Origin: Desulfovibrio sp. Marseille-P6017
GTDB lineage: Bacteria > Bacillota_A > Clostridia > Peptostreptococcales > Peptostreptococcaceae
Assembly (NCBI GenBank): GCA_900604495.1
Contig: UWOR01000005.1
Span: forward strand, 191,473-255,472
DNA length: 64,000 nucleotides
Direction of reading: 5' to 3'
The notes beneath the pieces are model-generated. The model had not been told where the DNA came from. It saw nothing but the letters and a program-made list of their open reading frames with translations, and searched no databases. The position numbers were made by a program, and so were the translations under genes. Positions 18,862-28,040 of the stretch are shown one piece after another; within the stretch, counting starts at the first letter, position 1; each line of letters starts with the position of its first letter.

Positions 18862-20046
18862 TTAGTAATTAACCTTAATCAAGTGAAATTTAATGTCTTT
18901 ATTACTCCAGCCTAAGTCCCAAGGAACTAAATATCTATCAGTATTGTGACATGTAACTAAAGGATATCCTTTAGAATCTAATCCTGTTACAGTTGAAACG
19001 TGAGTTATCCTTCCACCCTTTTCATATCCTACAATATCACCTGGGCGTAAATTATATGCCTCTTTATAGACATCATTATAAGCTCCTTTTGTTATATACT
19101 GCGCTCTTCCACTATAAATCATATAATTTTTAAACCCTTGAGCATTTACCCATGCTTTTGTTCCATCCTTGCCATTGAAATTCCATGTATCATTTTTCTT
19201 AAATCTACCACTTTCATATAGTATTTGAGATGCAAAATTTGCACAGTCTCCACCTTCAGGGTTAAAATCTCTATAGTTTTTATTATATTTAAAACCATAC
19301 TCTTCATCTGCTGCTGCTCCACAATATTGGTGAGCATAGTTTATAGCTTTTTGTTGTTCATTAGTTAATTGAACTTCAACTTTTTCATGATTTTTTATAT
19401 AATTTTCAATTTCAACTGTATCAATATTATCTAAATTTAATGAATCCTCAAAAGGGTCTGTGTACCACTCTTTTACTATTACATATTGATCATCTCTAAT
19501 AACAACATTTAAATAATGATATGTACCAATTCTAAACATATTGGTTACGTCTGGTTCATTTTCATAAGAATACTTATACTCAGTAGATACTGTACAAATT
19601 ATTCCATATAAGTCTTCTTCTTTTTCTTTAAATTTCTTTACAACTACTCTAGTTTTAATATCATTAAAATTTACACCTTGTTTATTGGACCAATTTTCTA
19701 TATATTTCATTTTCTTTACTTCATGTTCATATGCCCATAATCCAAATTTTTTATTTGTATCATATAATTCTTTTAGTATATCTGTATCTTGATCTAATAT
19801 GGCTTTATTCCTATAGTCAAATAAATGTTCTAGTAATACCTGATACTGTTCATTACTTTCTGCGTTGTTAGTATCTGTGTCTAATGAGCTAGCTTCTAAC
19901 ACCTCTTCTTCTATGTTTTTATTATTATATGCCATCTTATCATATACACCCTTACTTATAAATACACCTACTCCTAATGATATTGTTAAGAATAAACATA
20001 TCCATATTTTTTTGATGTACTCATTTTTATTTTTGAGTAATTTCAA
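18862..20046 (-). CDS. Membrane-anchored Amidase_6-domain protein
   Basis: Single-pass, surface-exposed protein: an N-terminal signal anchor (IWICLFLTISLGVGVFI, about residues 15-32), then a central domain of about 200 residues. The C-terminal Amidase_6 domain spans about residues 235-395. The Cys of the papain-like site is in EGGDCANFASQIL, the His in GGRITHVSTVTG, and TCHNTDRYLVPW follows. The family is a putative wall or peptide amidase related to NlpC/CHAP folds. I take the start as TTG (MKLLKNKN...), because the upstream GTG belongs to the GGGAGGTG ribosome site. Confidence 0.85.
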   Translation of the reverse strand: MKLLKNKNEYIKKIWICLFLTISLGVGVFISKGVYDKMAYNNKNIEEEVLEASSLDTDTNNAESNEQYQVLLEHLFDYRNKAILDQDTDILKELYDTNKKFGLWAYEHEVKKMKYIENWSNKQGVNFNDIKTRVVVKKFKEKEEDLYGIICTVSTEYKYSYENEPDVTNMFRIGTYHYLNVVIRDDQYVIVKEWYTDPFEDSLNLDNIDTVEIENYIKNHEKVEVQLTNEQQKAINYAHQYCGAAADEEYGFKYNKNYRDFNPEGGDCANFASQILYESGRFKKNDTWNFNGKDGTKAWVNAQGFKNYMIYSGRAQYITKGAYNDVYKEAYNLRPGDIVGYEKGGRITHVSTVTGLDSKGYPLVTCHNTDRYLVPWDLGWSNKDIKFHLIKVNY

Positions 20047-20251
20047 ACAAAGCACCTCCCAACGATTAGTACATCATTTTGATATAGAATTTATTTATCT
20101 TATTATGTCCAATTAATAGTTAAAAAATTTTATTTATTGTTAATTGTATTGATACATTAAAATTTTTATATTTATTTATCCTTAAATTATATTTTTTTCT
20201 GTATTTTAATAGTAATATATATTTATAATTTTAATTTTATGGAGGAGTATT

Positions 20252-21070
20252 ATGCTAAAAAAGGTAGCAGCTATAAATGATTTATCAGGAGTTGGTAGAT
20301 GTTCTTTAACTGTGGCAATACCTATACTTTCAGCCTTAAAAGTTCAGTGTTGCCCTTTTCCAACAGCTATACTTTCTAGTCAAACAAATTATCCAGAATT
20401 TACATTCTTAGATTTCACTAATGAGATGGATAAATATAAAGAAGTTTGGAATAGATTAAAGATTAATTTTGATTGTATATATAGTGGATTTTTAGGTTCT
20501 ATGGAACAAATTGATATAGTGTCTAAATTTATAAAAGAAAATAAAACTTCTTTAGTAGTTGTAGACCCAGTAATGGGTGATAATGGAGAATTATATCCTA
20601 CATTTACTAAAGAAATGTGCAATAAAATAAAAGAGTTAGTAAAGATTTCAACTTTAACAACTCCTAATTTAACAGAAGCTTGTATTCTAACAGATAAAGA
20701 ATATCATGATAACTATTCAAGAGATGAACTAATTGAGATTGCTAAAGATTTATCTGGTTTAGGCCCAGAAAATATAATTATTACCGGTATTATAGAAGAT
20801 GATAATATTATCAATTTAGCTTATAACAAAGCTAAAAATAAATCATACTTTACAGCTGTAAAATATAACAATCGTTCTTATAGTGGTACTGGAGATATAT
20901 TTACATCTATTGTGTGTGGATTATTGACTAATAACTATGATTTAGAATTTGCTGTAAAAACAGCAACTAACTTTATATACAAAACAATAAACTATACATC
21001 TCAGTTTAACACTGATAGAAACGATGGTGTAATGTTTGAAATATTCCTAGGTGACTTAATATCAATATAG
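20252..21070 (+). CDS. pdxY: Pyridoxal/pyridoxamine kinase
   Basis: Ribokinase-superfamily enzyme that phosphorylates B6 vitamers to PLP/PMP. The start VAAINDLSGVGRCSLT carries the conserved substrate-site Ser. Further blocks are VVVDPVMGDNGELYPTF (Asp of the P-loop-like DPVMGD), TPNLTEACILT, and the anion hole with catalytic Asp in RSYSGTGDIFTSIVCG (GTGD near residue 212). Length 272 fits pyridoxamine kinases of Clostridia. The ribosome site is GGAGGAG. The symbol is by similarity; pdxK is equally possible. Confidence 0.85.
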   Translation: MLKKVAAINDLSGVGRCSLTVAIPILSALKVQCCPFPTAILSSQTNYPEFTFLDFTNEMDKYKEVWNRLKINFDCIYSGFLGSMEQIDIVSKFIKENKTSLVVVDPVMGDNGELYPTFTKEMCNKIKELVKISTLTTPNLTEACILTDKEYHDNYSRDELIEIAKDLSGLGPENIIITGIIEDDNIINLAYNKAKNKSYFTAVKYNNRSYSGTGDIFTSIVCGLLTNNYDLEFAVKTATNFIYKTINYTSQFNTDRNDGVMFEIFLGDLISI

Positions 21071-21257
21071 TCTTATATATAATTGTAGCTTAATTTACAC
21101 GTTGTCAAATTTACATCTTGTCTGTTTTGCTACATTATATAAATTATATAATCTATATTTTTGACACAGTTTTATTTATGAAATTTACTTAAATGTTCTA
21201 TATACATCTATAACCTTATAAAATATAATATATCAAATTTATAGGAGGTATATTATA

Positions 21258-21577
21258 ATGGATATTAATCATAAAGCAAAAGAGTTTGCAGCTTATATAA
21301 AAAATACTAATGAGTTTAAGTATATGAATAAATGTAAAATGGATATTGATAAGAATAGATCTTTAAAAAGACAATTTGACTCTTATCTTAATAAAAAAAA
21401 TGCAATTTACTCTAGATCTAGTAAAGAAGATTTATCTGCAAAATTAGAAAAGTTAGATAGAGAATATGATACATTTTTAATTTACCACTTATATCAAATT
21501 ATATGGAAGCCACTAAAAATTTTAACCTTATGATGGAAAGACTTTATAAGACAATAGAAAAAGAACTTATAAAATAA
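21258..21577 (+). pseudogene. YlbF/YmcA-family gene with a single-base frameshift
   Basis: The first 76 codons encode a helical protein (KAKEFAAYIKNTNEFKYMNK ... KLEKLDREYDTF) typical of the YlbF/YmcA/YheA family. In Bacillus, YlbF and YmcA form an RNase Y regulatory complex. After the T5 run at about 21475 the frame is lost. Restoring one base gives NLPLISNYMEATKNFNLMME and then RLYKTIEKELIK before the stop at 21577, a standard family C-terminus and a normal total length of about 106. The uncorrected frame stops at 21533. This is either a true lesion, slippage, or a homopolymer sequencing error. Confidence 0.75.
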
Positions 21578-21580
21578 ATA

Positions 21581-21623
21581 AAAAAATGGCCTCAAAATAA
21601 ATTTATTTTGAGGCCATTTTTTT
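21581..21623. terminator. Terminator overlapping the znuB 3' end
   Basis: AAAAAAATGGCCTCAAAATA / TATTTTGAGGCCATTTTTTT. The right half is also the last codons of znuB on the other strand. It can terminate both transcripts. Confidence 0.85.
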
Positions 21624-22445
21624 ATTTATTACTTTTTTGATTTTATTTTTATTTGTTATTTTTTTTAGTAAAGTAACTATTATAAGCTGTAATATACTAA
21701 CTATAACTATAATTGCACCTGGTGCAACATCCATATAAAATGATATTATTACCCCACTAAGTATTGATATTTCTCCAAATAAAATCGCATAAAAAATTGA
21801 TTGTTTAAAACTTTTAGCTACTTTTAAACTTGTAGCCACAGGTATAGCTATTAAGGATGAAACTAATAATACTCCTACTATTCTAAGTGTCATAGTTATA
21901 CTTGCTGCCACCAAAATCATAAATACTGAGTTTATCATTTTTACTGGTATATTAGACAGTCTAGCATTTTCTTCATCAAATGTAATATATACTAATTCTT
22001 TAAAAAATAAATTTATAAATACTACTACCACTACTGCAGTTATCATTATTATAACTATATCTTCTTTAGTTACCGTTGCTATACTTCCGTACATAAATGA
22101 GAATAAATCAAAATTAACACTTGAAGAACTCATTAATATTCCAGATATACCTACTCCTAATGCCATTATTATAGCAATTGATAAATCTGCATACTCCTTT
22201 AAACTAGTTCTTAATCTATCAATTACAAGTGCTGCTAAAGATGATGCTATTAATGAGCCTACTATAGAATTTGAATTAAATAAGGTAGATGCTGCAATAC
22301 CTGATAGGGCTATATGTGATAGGCTATCTCCTATTAGTGACAATCTCCTTAAAACTATAAACATTCCCATAAGTGGGCATATTAACCCTACTATTGAAGC
22401 CGAAATTAATGCTCTTATCATAAAATCATATTGAAAAATTTCCAA
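21603..22445 (-). CDS. znuB: Zinc/manganese ABC transporter permease (ZnuB/AdcB-like)
   Basis: Membrane subunit of the ABC-3 family metal importer, with about eight hydrophobic helices and the family signature PLMGMFIVLRRLSLIGDSLS at residues 24-43. SVNFDLFSFMYGSIATV and RIVGVLLVSSLIAIPVAT are also characteristic. It starts at TTG with AGGGAGG upstream and lies 15 bases downstream of znuC, in the znuA-znuC-znuB operon. The last residues (KKMASK) are encoded within a terminator hairpin. Zinc is the likelier metal, because the partner binding protein carries a His-rich loop. Confidence 0.9.
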   Translation of the reverse strand: MEIFQYDFMIRALISASIVGLICPLMGMFIVLRRLSLIGDSLSHIALSGIAASTLFNSNSIVGSLIASSLAALVIDRLRTSLKEYADLSIAIIMALGVGISGILMSSSSVNFDLFSFMYGSIATVTKEDIVIIMITAVVVVVFINLFFKELVYITFDEENARLSNIPVKMINSVFMILVAASITMTLRIVGVLLVSSLIAIPVATSLKVAKSFKQSIFYAILFGEISILSGVIISFYMDVAPGAIIVIVSILQLIIVTLLKKITNKNKIKKVINKKMASK

Positions 22446-22460
22446 GATACTACCTCCCTT

Positions 22461-23183
22461 TTACATTTCAAAAAGGTCTAGTAATGTATTTTTTGTTACA
22501 TTATCATCTATATTATCTATTACCTTAATGTTTTTACCTTTAATTACTGCAATTTTCTTTACTTCTTCTTTTACTATAAATAAATCATGAGACACTATAA
22601 CTATAGTAAGATTTAATTTTTCATTTAGCTTCTTTAAAATTTCATAAAACTCCTTTTGACCATTTAGGTCAATACCAACTGTTGGTTCATCAAGTATTAA
22701 TATTTTAGGGTGTCTCATAAGAGCTCTACATATAAATACTTTTTGTTGCTGTCCTCCTGATAAGCTACCTATTAACCTGTCTTTAAACTCATAAATACCT
22801 ACTAGTTTTAAGACCTTATATACTTCTTCTAAATGTTTTTTCTTTATTCTTTTAAATAAACCTATCTTAGGAGCTAAGTCCATTGCTACAACTTCTGTAA
22901 CTGTGGCTGGAAAAGATGATGTAAATGAATTTGATTTTTGATTTACATATCCTATCTTTTCCCAATTATTAAAATTTTGAATATCTTTATTAAGTATTTT
23001 TATTTTTCCTTTAGTTGGATTGATCTCGTTTATTATAAGTTTTAATAAAGTTGTCTTTCCTGATCCATTTGGACCTATAATTCCTATATAATCACCTTGA
23101 TTTACATTGAAGTTAACATTTTCTAGTACAGTTTTGTCTTCATATCCAAAACTTACATTCTTAAAATTTATTATATTTACCAT
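22461..23183 (-). CDS. znuC: Zinc/manganese ABC transporter ATPase (ZnuC/AdcC-like)
   Basis: Cytosolic ATPase of the metal importer. Walker A IGPNGSGKTTLLK is near residue 36, the Q-loop VNQKS near residue 79, the signature LSGGQQQK near residue 138 and Walker B ILILDEPTVGID near residue 159. The H-loop is VIVSHDLF. The length of 240 is normal. It sits between znuA (10 bases upstream) and znuB (15 bases downstream), so the three are co-transcribed. Confidence 0.92.
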   Translation of the reverse strand: MVNIINFKNVSFGYEDKTVLENVNFNVNQGDYIGIIGPNGSGKTTLLKLIINEINPTKGKIKILNKDIQNFNNWEKIGYVNQKSNSFTSSFPATVTEVVAMDLAPKIGLFKRIKKKHLEEVYKVLKLVGIYEFKDRLIGSLSGGQQQKVFICRALMRHPKILILDEPTVGIDLNGQKEFYEILKKLNEKLNLTIVIVSHDLFIVKEEVKKIAVIKGKNIKVIDNIDDNVTKNTLLDLFEM

Positions 23184-23193
23184 AATTATTTAC

Positions 23194-24132
23194 CTACTTT
23201 AAAACCATTTTAAGTGTCTCTAAATTTTTTTCCATTAATGATATATAATCTTCATTATTATTAAAATCATTTTTAGTTATACCATCTATGGAATATAAAA
23301 TTGCTGTATCTATCTTTGCTTCACTTGCTATTGTCTGAGATACCTTTGGGTTTACAAGTCCGTCAAATAAAATATACTTTATATTATTTGACTTTGCATA
23401 ATCAGTAAGCTCAGTTATTTTACTTATAGATGGTTCTTGATTTGGGCTTACTCCAGTTATAGAAATTTGATTTAACCCATATTCCTCACATAAGTATCCA
23501 TATGCACCATGAGAAACTAATAAACTTTTACCTTTTACATCCTTTAAGTTACTATCGTAGCTGTCTTGTAAATCTTTTAATGATTTAATATAATTATTGT
23601 AGTTTTCTTCATAATAATCTTTATTTTCATTATCAACTTCTATAAGCATATTTTTTATGTTTTCACACTCTTTTATTGCATTATTAATATTTAACCACAC
23701 ATGAGGATCATATTCTCCATGTTTATGTACATTTTCTTCTTCACTATGATCTTCTTCATCATACTTAAGCTTTTCTACGCCATCACTTGCTATTACTATT
23801 TTCAAGTTATCTGATTCAGAAGCTATATTATCTGCAAAAGCATCTACTCCTAGTCCATTCTTTATAAGTATATTTGAATTTTGTATATCTTTAACCATCT
23901 TAGCACTTATTTCATAGTCATGTGGCTCACCTGATGGTGGTACTATATAATTTAAATCTATTTTATCTTTTCCTATGTTTCTGGCAAAATCATATAGTGG
24001 AAATATAGTTGCATATACCTTTACTTTTTCTTCTTTATTACCTAAATCTTCTTTACTTACTTTATTGTCTTTACATCCTATCATCATTATACTTATTAGT
24101 ATTGTCATCATCGATATATATATCTTTTTCAT
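23194..24132 (-). CDS. znuA: Zinc-binding lipoprotein of the ABC importer (ZnuA/AdcA-like)
   Basis: Cluster A-1 metal-binding protein, first gene of the operon. The signal sequence ends in a lipobox (SIMMIGC, Cys20). Metal-ligand blocks include PSGEPHDYEIS, the loop HGEYDPHVWLNI, LLVSHGAYGYL and a late Asp region. A short acidic/His-rich loop (EEDHSEEENVHKHG, about residues 127-140) is typical of zinc-specific members. The ribosome site is AAGGAGG. A Zur-type operator is expected, but I could not identify one with confidence in the AT-rich upstream region. Confidence 0.9.
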   Translation of the reverse strand: MKKIYISMMTILISIMMIGCKDNKVSKEDLGNKEEKVKVYATIFPLYDFARNIGKDKIDLNYIVPPSGEPHDYEISAKMVKDIQNSNILIKNGLGVDAFADNIASESDNLKIVIASDGVEKLKYDEEDHSEEENVHKHGEYDPHVWLNINNAIKECENIKNMLIEVDNENKDYYEENYNNYIKSLKDLQDSYDSNLKDVKGKSLLVSHGAYGYLCEEYGLNQISITGVSPNQEPSISKITELTDYAKSNNIKYILFDGLVNPKVSQTIASEAKIDTAILYSIDGITKNDFNNNEDYISLMEKNLETLKMVLK

Positions 24133-24314
24133 TTATATCCTCCTTGAATTTAATTTCAAATATATTAATTATTAAAATTCTATTTAATACTACGTATATT
24201 ATATATTAATAAAAATTATATATCCATACCAATATTTATTTTTAACCTTTACAGTTCATGTGATACTATTAAAGTTAATATATTGTGCATTTTTATTACA
24301 TTTAAAACAAAAAC

Positions 24315-24346
24315 AAGGTAAGCTATTTAGTAATAACTTACCTTAT
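24315..24346 (-). terminator. Terminator of the Cys-rich protein gene
   Basis: Minus strand AAGGTAAG ... CTTACCTT followed by GTTTTTG. Confidence 0.7.
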
Positions 24347-24376
24347 TTTTTATTTATATACTATATAAATTTTTTA

Positions 24377-25597
24377 CTACATTTCATCAAAAGGCATCAT
24401 ATTTTGCATGTACATATTTTGCATATACATATAATAATTCATCCACATATCATTCATATCTTGCATTGTATTCATATATGGCATAGTGTTCATATATTGC
24501 ATTGTATTCATATCTTGAACGGTATTTATATATGGCATATCTAATGATGGATATTTATCACACATATTTCCCATACATTGCATTGGTGTCATATCATACA
24601 TTGGGCTAACATAAGTTGAACATAAATTACCTGAACAAAGGTCACAATCTTCAACGTACATTATATCTGATTGTTTAGATTTAGTTGTTGTATTCATGTT
24701 ATTACAATTATTCATAGGCTTACATTCACAATTGCTCATAGGTTTATATTCACAATTATTCATAGATTTGCAGCCACAAGTTTTTTTCTTAGGTGGATTA
24801 CATGTATAATCATACTCGTCATATTTACAAGAACAACTTGGTTTAGGTGAAGTACAATAATTAACTTTTTCTACTGGTTTCATACATTTTTCTATCGGTT
24901 TCATACATTTTGAGTCTTTTACTTTCTTATCACATTCATCTAATTTATTTTCACATTTGTTAATCATATCTTCACATTTTTTAGATTTAGATTCGTATTC
25001 TTTAATTTTTTCTCCTGCACTTTTATAGCATTCTAATGCTTTTTCATCACATTTCATTGCTTGATTATATAATTCTTTAGCTTGTTCGTTATAAGATTGT
25101 GCTTTTTCATATAGACATTTTGCACTTTCACAATTAGCTTCAGCTTCCTGTTGTATTTCTTTCCCCTGTTTATACAAACATTTAGCTTTAGCAGCAAGTT
25201 CTTCTGCTTTTTCCATTAATTCTTTAGCTTTGCACTCTGCTGCTTTTGCTTCTTTTTCAGTACAACTTGAATTTTGTAATAAATTATTAGCTTTTTGTTG
25301 TAATACTTTAGCAGATTGCTCACATTCCTTTGCTTGATTATAAGTTTCTGTAGCTTTGCAATCATACTCTAATGCTTTTTCAAATAATTCCTCTGCTTTT
25401 TTAGCTAAATTAACACATTTATCTACACATGTTATTTCATAATCCCCACATAAATCTTCTACGTATTTTTTAACTGGTTTTTTACATGGATTACATAAAT
25501 TACTTGAACATGTGTCTGCTACTTTACATTGTTTAACTTGATTACAAGCATTGTTTTGAGGAGTGCATGAACAAGATTGTTTTTTTTTCTTTCTCAT
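24377..25597 (-). CDS. Cys-rich coiled-coil protein with Met/Tyr/Asn tail (spore coat-like)
   Basis: A 406-residue low-complexity protein in three parts. Residues 1-65 carry a basic start (MRKKKK) and dense Cys pairs. Residues 65-225 are long Ala/Lys/Glu-rich helix built from variants of CKAKELMEKAEELAAKAK, with a Cys about every 10-15 residues. From about residue 226 there is a Cys/Pro/Lys region with near repeats (SNCECKPMNNC), and then a Met/Tyr/Asn/Gln tail with repeats such as MNTMQYMNTMPYMNTM. About 39 cysteines in total, and no signal peptide. Cross-linked coat or exosporium proteins have this make-up, so a spore-surface role is inferred. There is no sequence family I can name. Confidence 0.65.
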   Translation of the reverse strand: MRKKKKQSCSCTPQNNACNQVKQCKVADTCSSNLCNPCKKPVKKYVEDLCGDYEITCVDKCVNLAKKAEELFEKALEYDCKATETYNQAKECEQSAKVLQQKANNLLQNSSCTEKEAKAAECKAKELMEKAEELAAKAKCLYKQGKEIQQEAEANCESAKCLYEKAQSYNEQAKELYNQAMKCDEKALECYKSAGEKIKEYESKSKKCEDMINKCENKLDECDKKVKDSKCMKPIEKCMKPVEKVNYCTSPKPSCSCKYDEYDYTCNPPKKKTCGCKSMNNCEYKPMSNCECKPMNNCNNMNTTTKSKQSDIMYVEDCDLCSGNLCSTYVSPMYDMTPMQCMGNMCDKYPSLDMPYINTVQDMNTMQYMNTMPYMNTMQDMNDMWMNYYMYMQNMYMQNMMPFDEM

Positions 25598-25633
25598 AAT
25601 ATGTCAAAACCCCTTTGCTGTATTTTTAAAATG

Positions 25634-25652
25634 ACATAAGTATTACTTATGT
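25634..25652. repeat. Short palindrome upstream of the Cys-rich protein gene
   Basis: ACATAAGTA-T-TACTTATGT, two 9-base arms about 40 bases before the start codon. It could be an operator or mere promoter-region symmetry; no known motif is matched. Confidence 0.35.
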
Positions 25653-25850
25653 TGTTTAATATAATTATATGAAAGCAAATTAAACTGGTTACTAATTATT
25701 TATCTTTTGTGTATTCTCTACTAATTTAAGGTATTTTTTGTTTTTTAATTTTAATTTTTTACTTTAACATATTTTATGAATTATAAAATTTGATTTATTA
25801 CATAATCTATAAACAAGGCTTTACTAAACTTAAAGTATTGGAGTGATTTT

Positions 25851-26195
25851 ATGACTTCTGATCAATTTAAAAATATGAAAGACGACTTAAGTGAATGTTG
25901 TTGTAAAAGCTGTAATGGTACTTCAGAGTTTGTTTCAAATTATCCTGTTTTATCTACTTTAATTGCATCAGGTGTAGTTTTATCTGCTGCAACTTTAGTT
26001 AGCCCTAAAGCTAGAAAAGTTTTATTTCCCGCATTTAAATATTTAGGAAAACAACAATTAAAATTATTTGCTGGTATAGGTATATTATCTGTTGCAACAT
26101 ATTTAGCTAATGACTCTATAGATGTTGATGATAATATAAGTACTCCTAATACTGAAAGTGAAGAAGAAATAATATTAAATGACTTTATTAAGTAA
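25851..26195 (+). CDS. Small membrane protein, unknown
   Basis: A 114-residue protein. The N-terminus holds four closely spaced cysteines (SECCCKSCNG, residues 14-23). Two hydrophobic segments follow (about residues 35-52 and 72-90), then an acidic tail (DDNISTPNTESEEE). The start ATG has TTGGAGTG upstream. It is divergent from the Cys-rich coat-like gene across 250 bases, and shared spore-stage expression is possible but unsupported. I recognise no family. Confidence 0.55.
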   Translation: MTSDQFKNMKDDLSECCCKSCNGTSEFVSNYPVLSTLIASGVVLSAATLVSPKARKVLFPAFKYLGKQQLKLFAGIGILSVATYLANDSIDVDDNISTPNTESEEEIILNDFIK

Positions 26196-26208
26196 ATTTT
26201 TAATAAAT

Positions 26209-26248
26209 AAAAGGAATGCTCACATTTTGAGTCATTCCCTTTATTTTA
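26209..26248. terminator. Bidirectional terminator
   Basis: TAAAAGGAATG / CATTCCCTTTA between convergent genes. Confidence 0.75.
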
Positions 26249-26254
26249 CTTTAT

Positions 26255-26764
26255 TTAATTTAATGTAATTAGTATATCATCATAGTATACTCTAACATCT
26301 TTAATATTATAAATTTCTGTCTTTAAAGTATCTTGTATTAAGTTTTGTACTATAATATTTATAGTATAATCCTTTGTATATTCATTTAAATAATCTCTTT
26401 TCCACGATATTTTTTTTGATTCTTCATCATACTCATTTAACTCTATTTCTACTACACTATTTCCGACAATCTCTCCCTTTATAGGAAGACTATTAAAGCA
26501 TTCTTTAGATATTGTATCTAATACTAAATTCACTTTTTCTTCTATACTATCATTTTCACTACACTTTACTTCAACTATTTTTGAAGGATCATCAAAGTCG
26601 ATCTGGATAGGTATAGTTATTAAGTTACTTGATTCACTAGAAAATTTAGCTATTTTAGTTTTATCTAAGTCATCTATGCCACTTATATTACTATCACTTA
26701 TTGTACATGCTGTATTGAACAAAATAGTAGTGCTTAAAAATATAGTTTTTAATAATTTATTCAT
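26255..26764 (-). CDS. Hypothetical lipoprotein
   Basis: Secreted lipoprotein of about 169 residues with signal sequence and lipobox FNTAC near residue 20. The mature part alternates beta strands and helices: SNLITIPIQIDFDDPSKIVEV, EEKVNLVLDTISKECFNSLP, VVEIELNEYDEESKKISWKR, then a helix NIIVQNLIQDTLKTEIYNI and a final strand DVRVYYDDILITLN. The layout is reminiscent of GerMN-type domains but not close enough to assign. I take the second ATG as the start, because GAGGGA is too close to the first. It is monocistronic. Confidence 0.6.
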   Translation of the reverse strand: MNKLLKTIFLSTTILFNTACTISDSNISGIDDLDKTKIAKFSSESSNLITIPIQIDFDDPSKIVEVKCSENDSIEEKVNLVLDTISKECFNSLPIKGEIVGNSVVEIELNEYDEESKKISWKRDYLNEYTKDYTINIIVQNLIQDTLKTEIYNIKDVRVYYDDILITLN

Positions 26765-26931
26765 AAGCATCCCTCATTGTATTAGTTTTTATACATTATA
26801 CCATATCATTATGATTTTTTCTATTTTTTTACAATATATTAACTTTTTCGTCTTTTAATTTAATTAAAAATATAGTATTTTATTATAATCAAGTTATATT
26901 TAAAATTAAATAAATCTATTTATATGTAAAT

Positions 26932-26962
26932 AAAATAGGCGTATTAATAACGCCTATTTTAT
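26932..26962 (-). terminator. Terminator of the M42 peptidase gene
   Basis: AAAATAGGCGT / ACGCCTATTTT hairpin with a T-rich flank on the minus strand. Confidence 0.75.
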
Positions 26963-27985
26963 AATATATTTTAGTATTAATTTTATAGTCTCTTCAATAG
27001 ATTTTATATGAGTTCTTTCATATCCATGTGATGCGTATATACTTGGTCCTATCAAAGCAAATTTTGCATCTATCCCGGTACTCAAAGCTGATATTGCATC
27101 TGAACAATAGTTTTCATAAATATCTAATCTATAACTAATATCATTTTCTTTACATAAATAAACAAGATAACTTATAAGCTCATAATCATATGGCCCGTTA
27201 AAGTCTTTGCTACAGATACTAACGCTATCTTCTGTAGAATTTTGATTATCACCAAGGCATCCGAAATCTATTGCAATTAAATTTTTTGTATTTTCAGGTA
27301 TAAGTGAAGATGCTCCATGTCCTACTTCTTCGTAATTTGTAAATAAAAAATTTATAGTATTTTTTATACTTATTTTGTTTAATTTTATATAATTTATAAT
27401 ATATAAAACTGCACCTAAAGCTGCTTTATCGTCTAAATATCTTGATTTAATAAATCCCGAACTTGTTATTTTCGTTCTTGTATCAAAGGATACTATATCA
27501 CCTACATCTATACCTAATTTAATTACATCTTCTTTGCAATATAATTCCTCATCTATTATTATCTCATAGTTTTCTACAGTTCTTTCAACTTTATTAGCAT
27601 CTTCTCCATATATATGAATAGACGGTTTTATGTTTTGTAATGTTCCTTCATATTTTTTATTATTTCTTGTGTAAATTATACAATTTTCACCTTCTACAGA
27701 GCTAATTACGTACTCACCTATTAAACTTATTCCTAATCGTCCATTTTCTTTTATTTCTTTAACGATTGCTCCTAAGGTATCTACATGAATTGAAAAAGTA
27801 GTAGTAAAATTATTTTCTTCTCCTTCTATCGTAGCTAATATATTGCCTTTATTTCCAACTTTAAATTCTACATCTAAAGATTTAAGAAAATTTACTATAT
27901 ATTCTTCAATTTGCTTTGTATATCCACTGGGACTTGGAATACTTAAAACTTCACATATATATCTATATAATAAATTGTTGTTCAT
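26954..27985 (-). CDS. M42-family metallo-aminopeptidase (FrvX/PepA-like)
   Basis: Co-catalytic zinc or cobalt aminopeptidase that trims peptides in the cytosol, usually as a dodecamer. The ligand set is visible. His comes from FSIHVDTLGAIV (about residue 73), Asp from SRYLDDKAALGA (about 189), the catalytic Glu pair from FTNYEEVGHGAS (about 221), Asp from IAIDFGCLG, and His from ASHGYERTHI near residue 326. The length of 343 is normal. The gene follows the decayed YjiH-type permease on the same strand with only 55 bases between, so an ancestral transporter-peptidase pair seems to have lost the transporter. Confidence 0.9.
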   Translation of the reverse strand: MNNNLLYRYICEVLSIPSPSGYTKQIEEYIVNFLKSLDVEFKVGNKGNILATIEGEENNFTTTFSIHVDTLGAIVKEIKENGRLGISLIGEYVISSVEGENCIIYTRNNKKYEGTLQNIKPSIHIYGEDANKVERTVENYEIIIDEELYCKEDVIKLGIDVGDIVSFDTRTKITSSGFIKSRYLDDKAALGAVLYIINYIKLNKISIKNTINFLFTNYEEVGHGASSLIPENTKNLIAIDFGCLGDNQNSTEDSVSICSKDFNGPYDYELISYLVYLCKENDISYRLDIYENYCSDAISALSTGIDAKFALIGPSIYASHGYERTHIKSIEETIKLILKYIIK

Positions 27986-28040
27986 ATTACCTCCATGTAT
28001 TATAAGTCTTCCTTTTCCCTAATTTATTATATTCATACAA

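Noticed and set aside
24133..24250. Zur box upstream of znuA
   Set aside because: The only symmetry (TTGAAATT/AATTCAA) overlaps the ribosome site and is not close to a known Zur motif.
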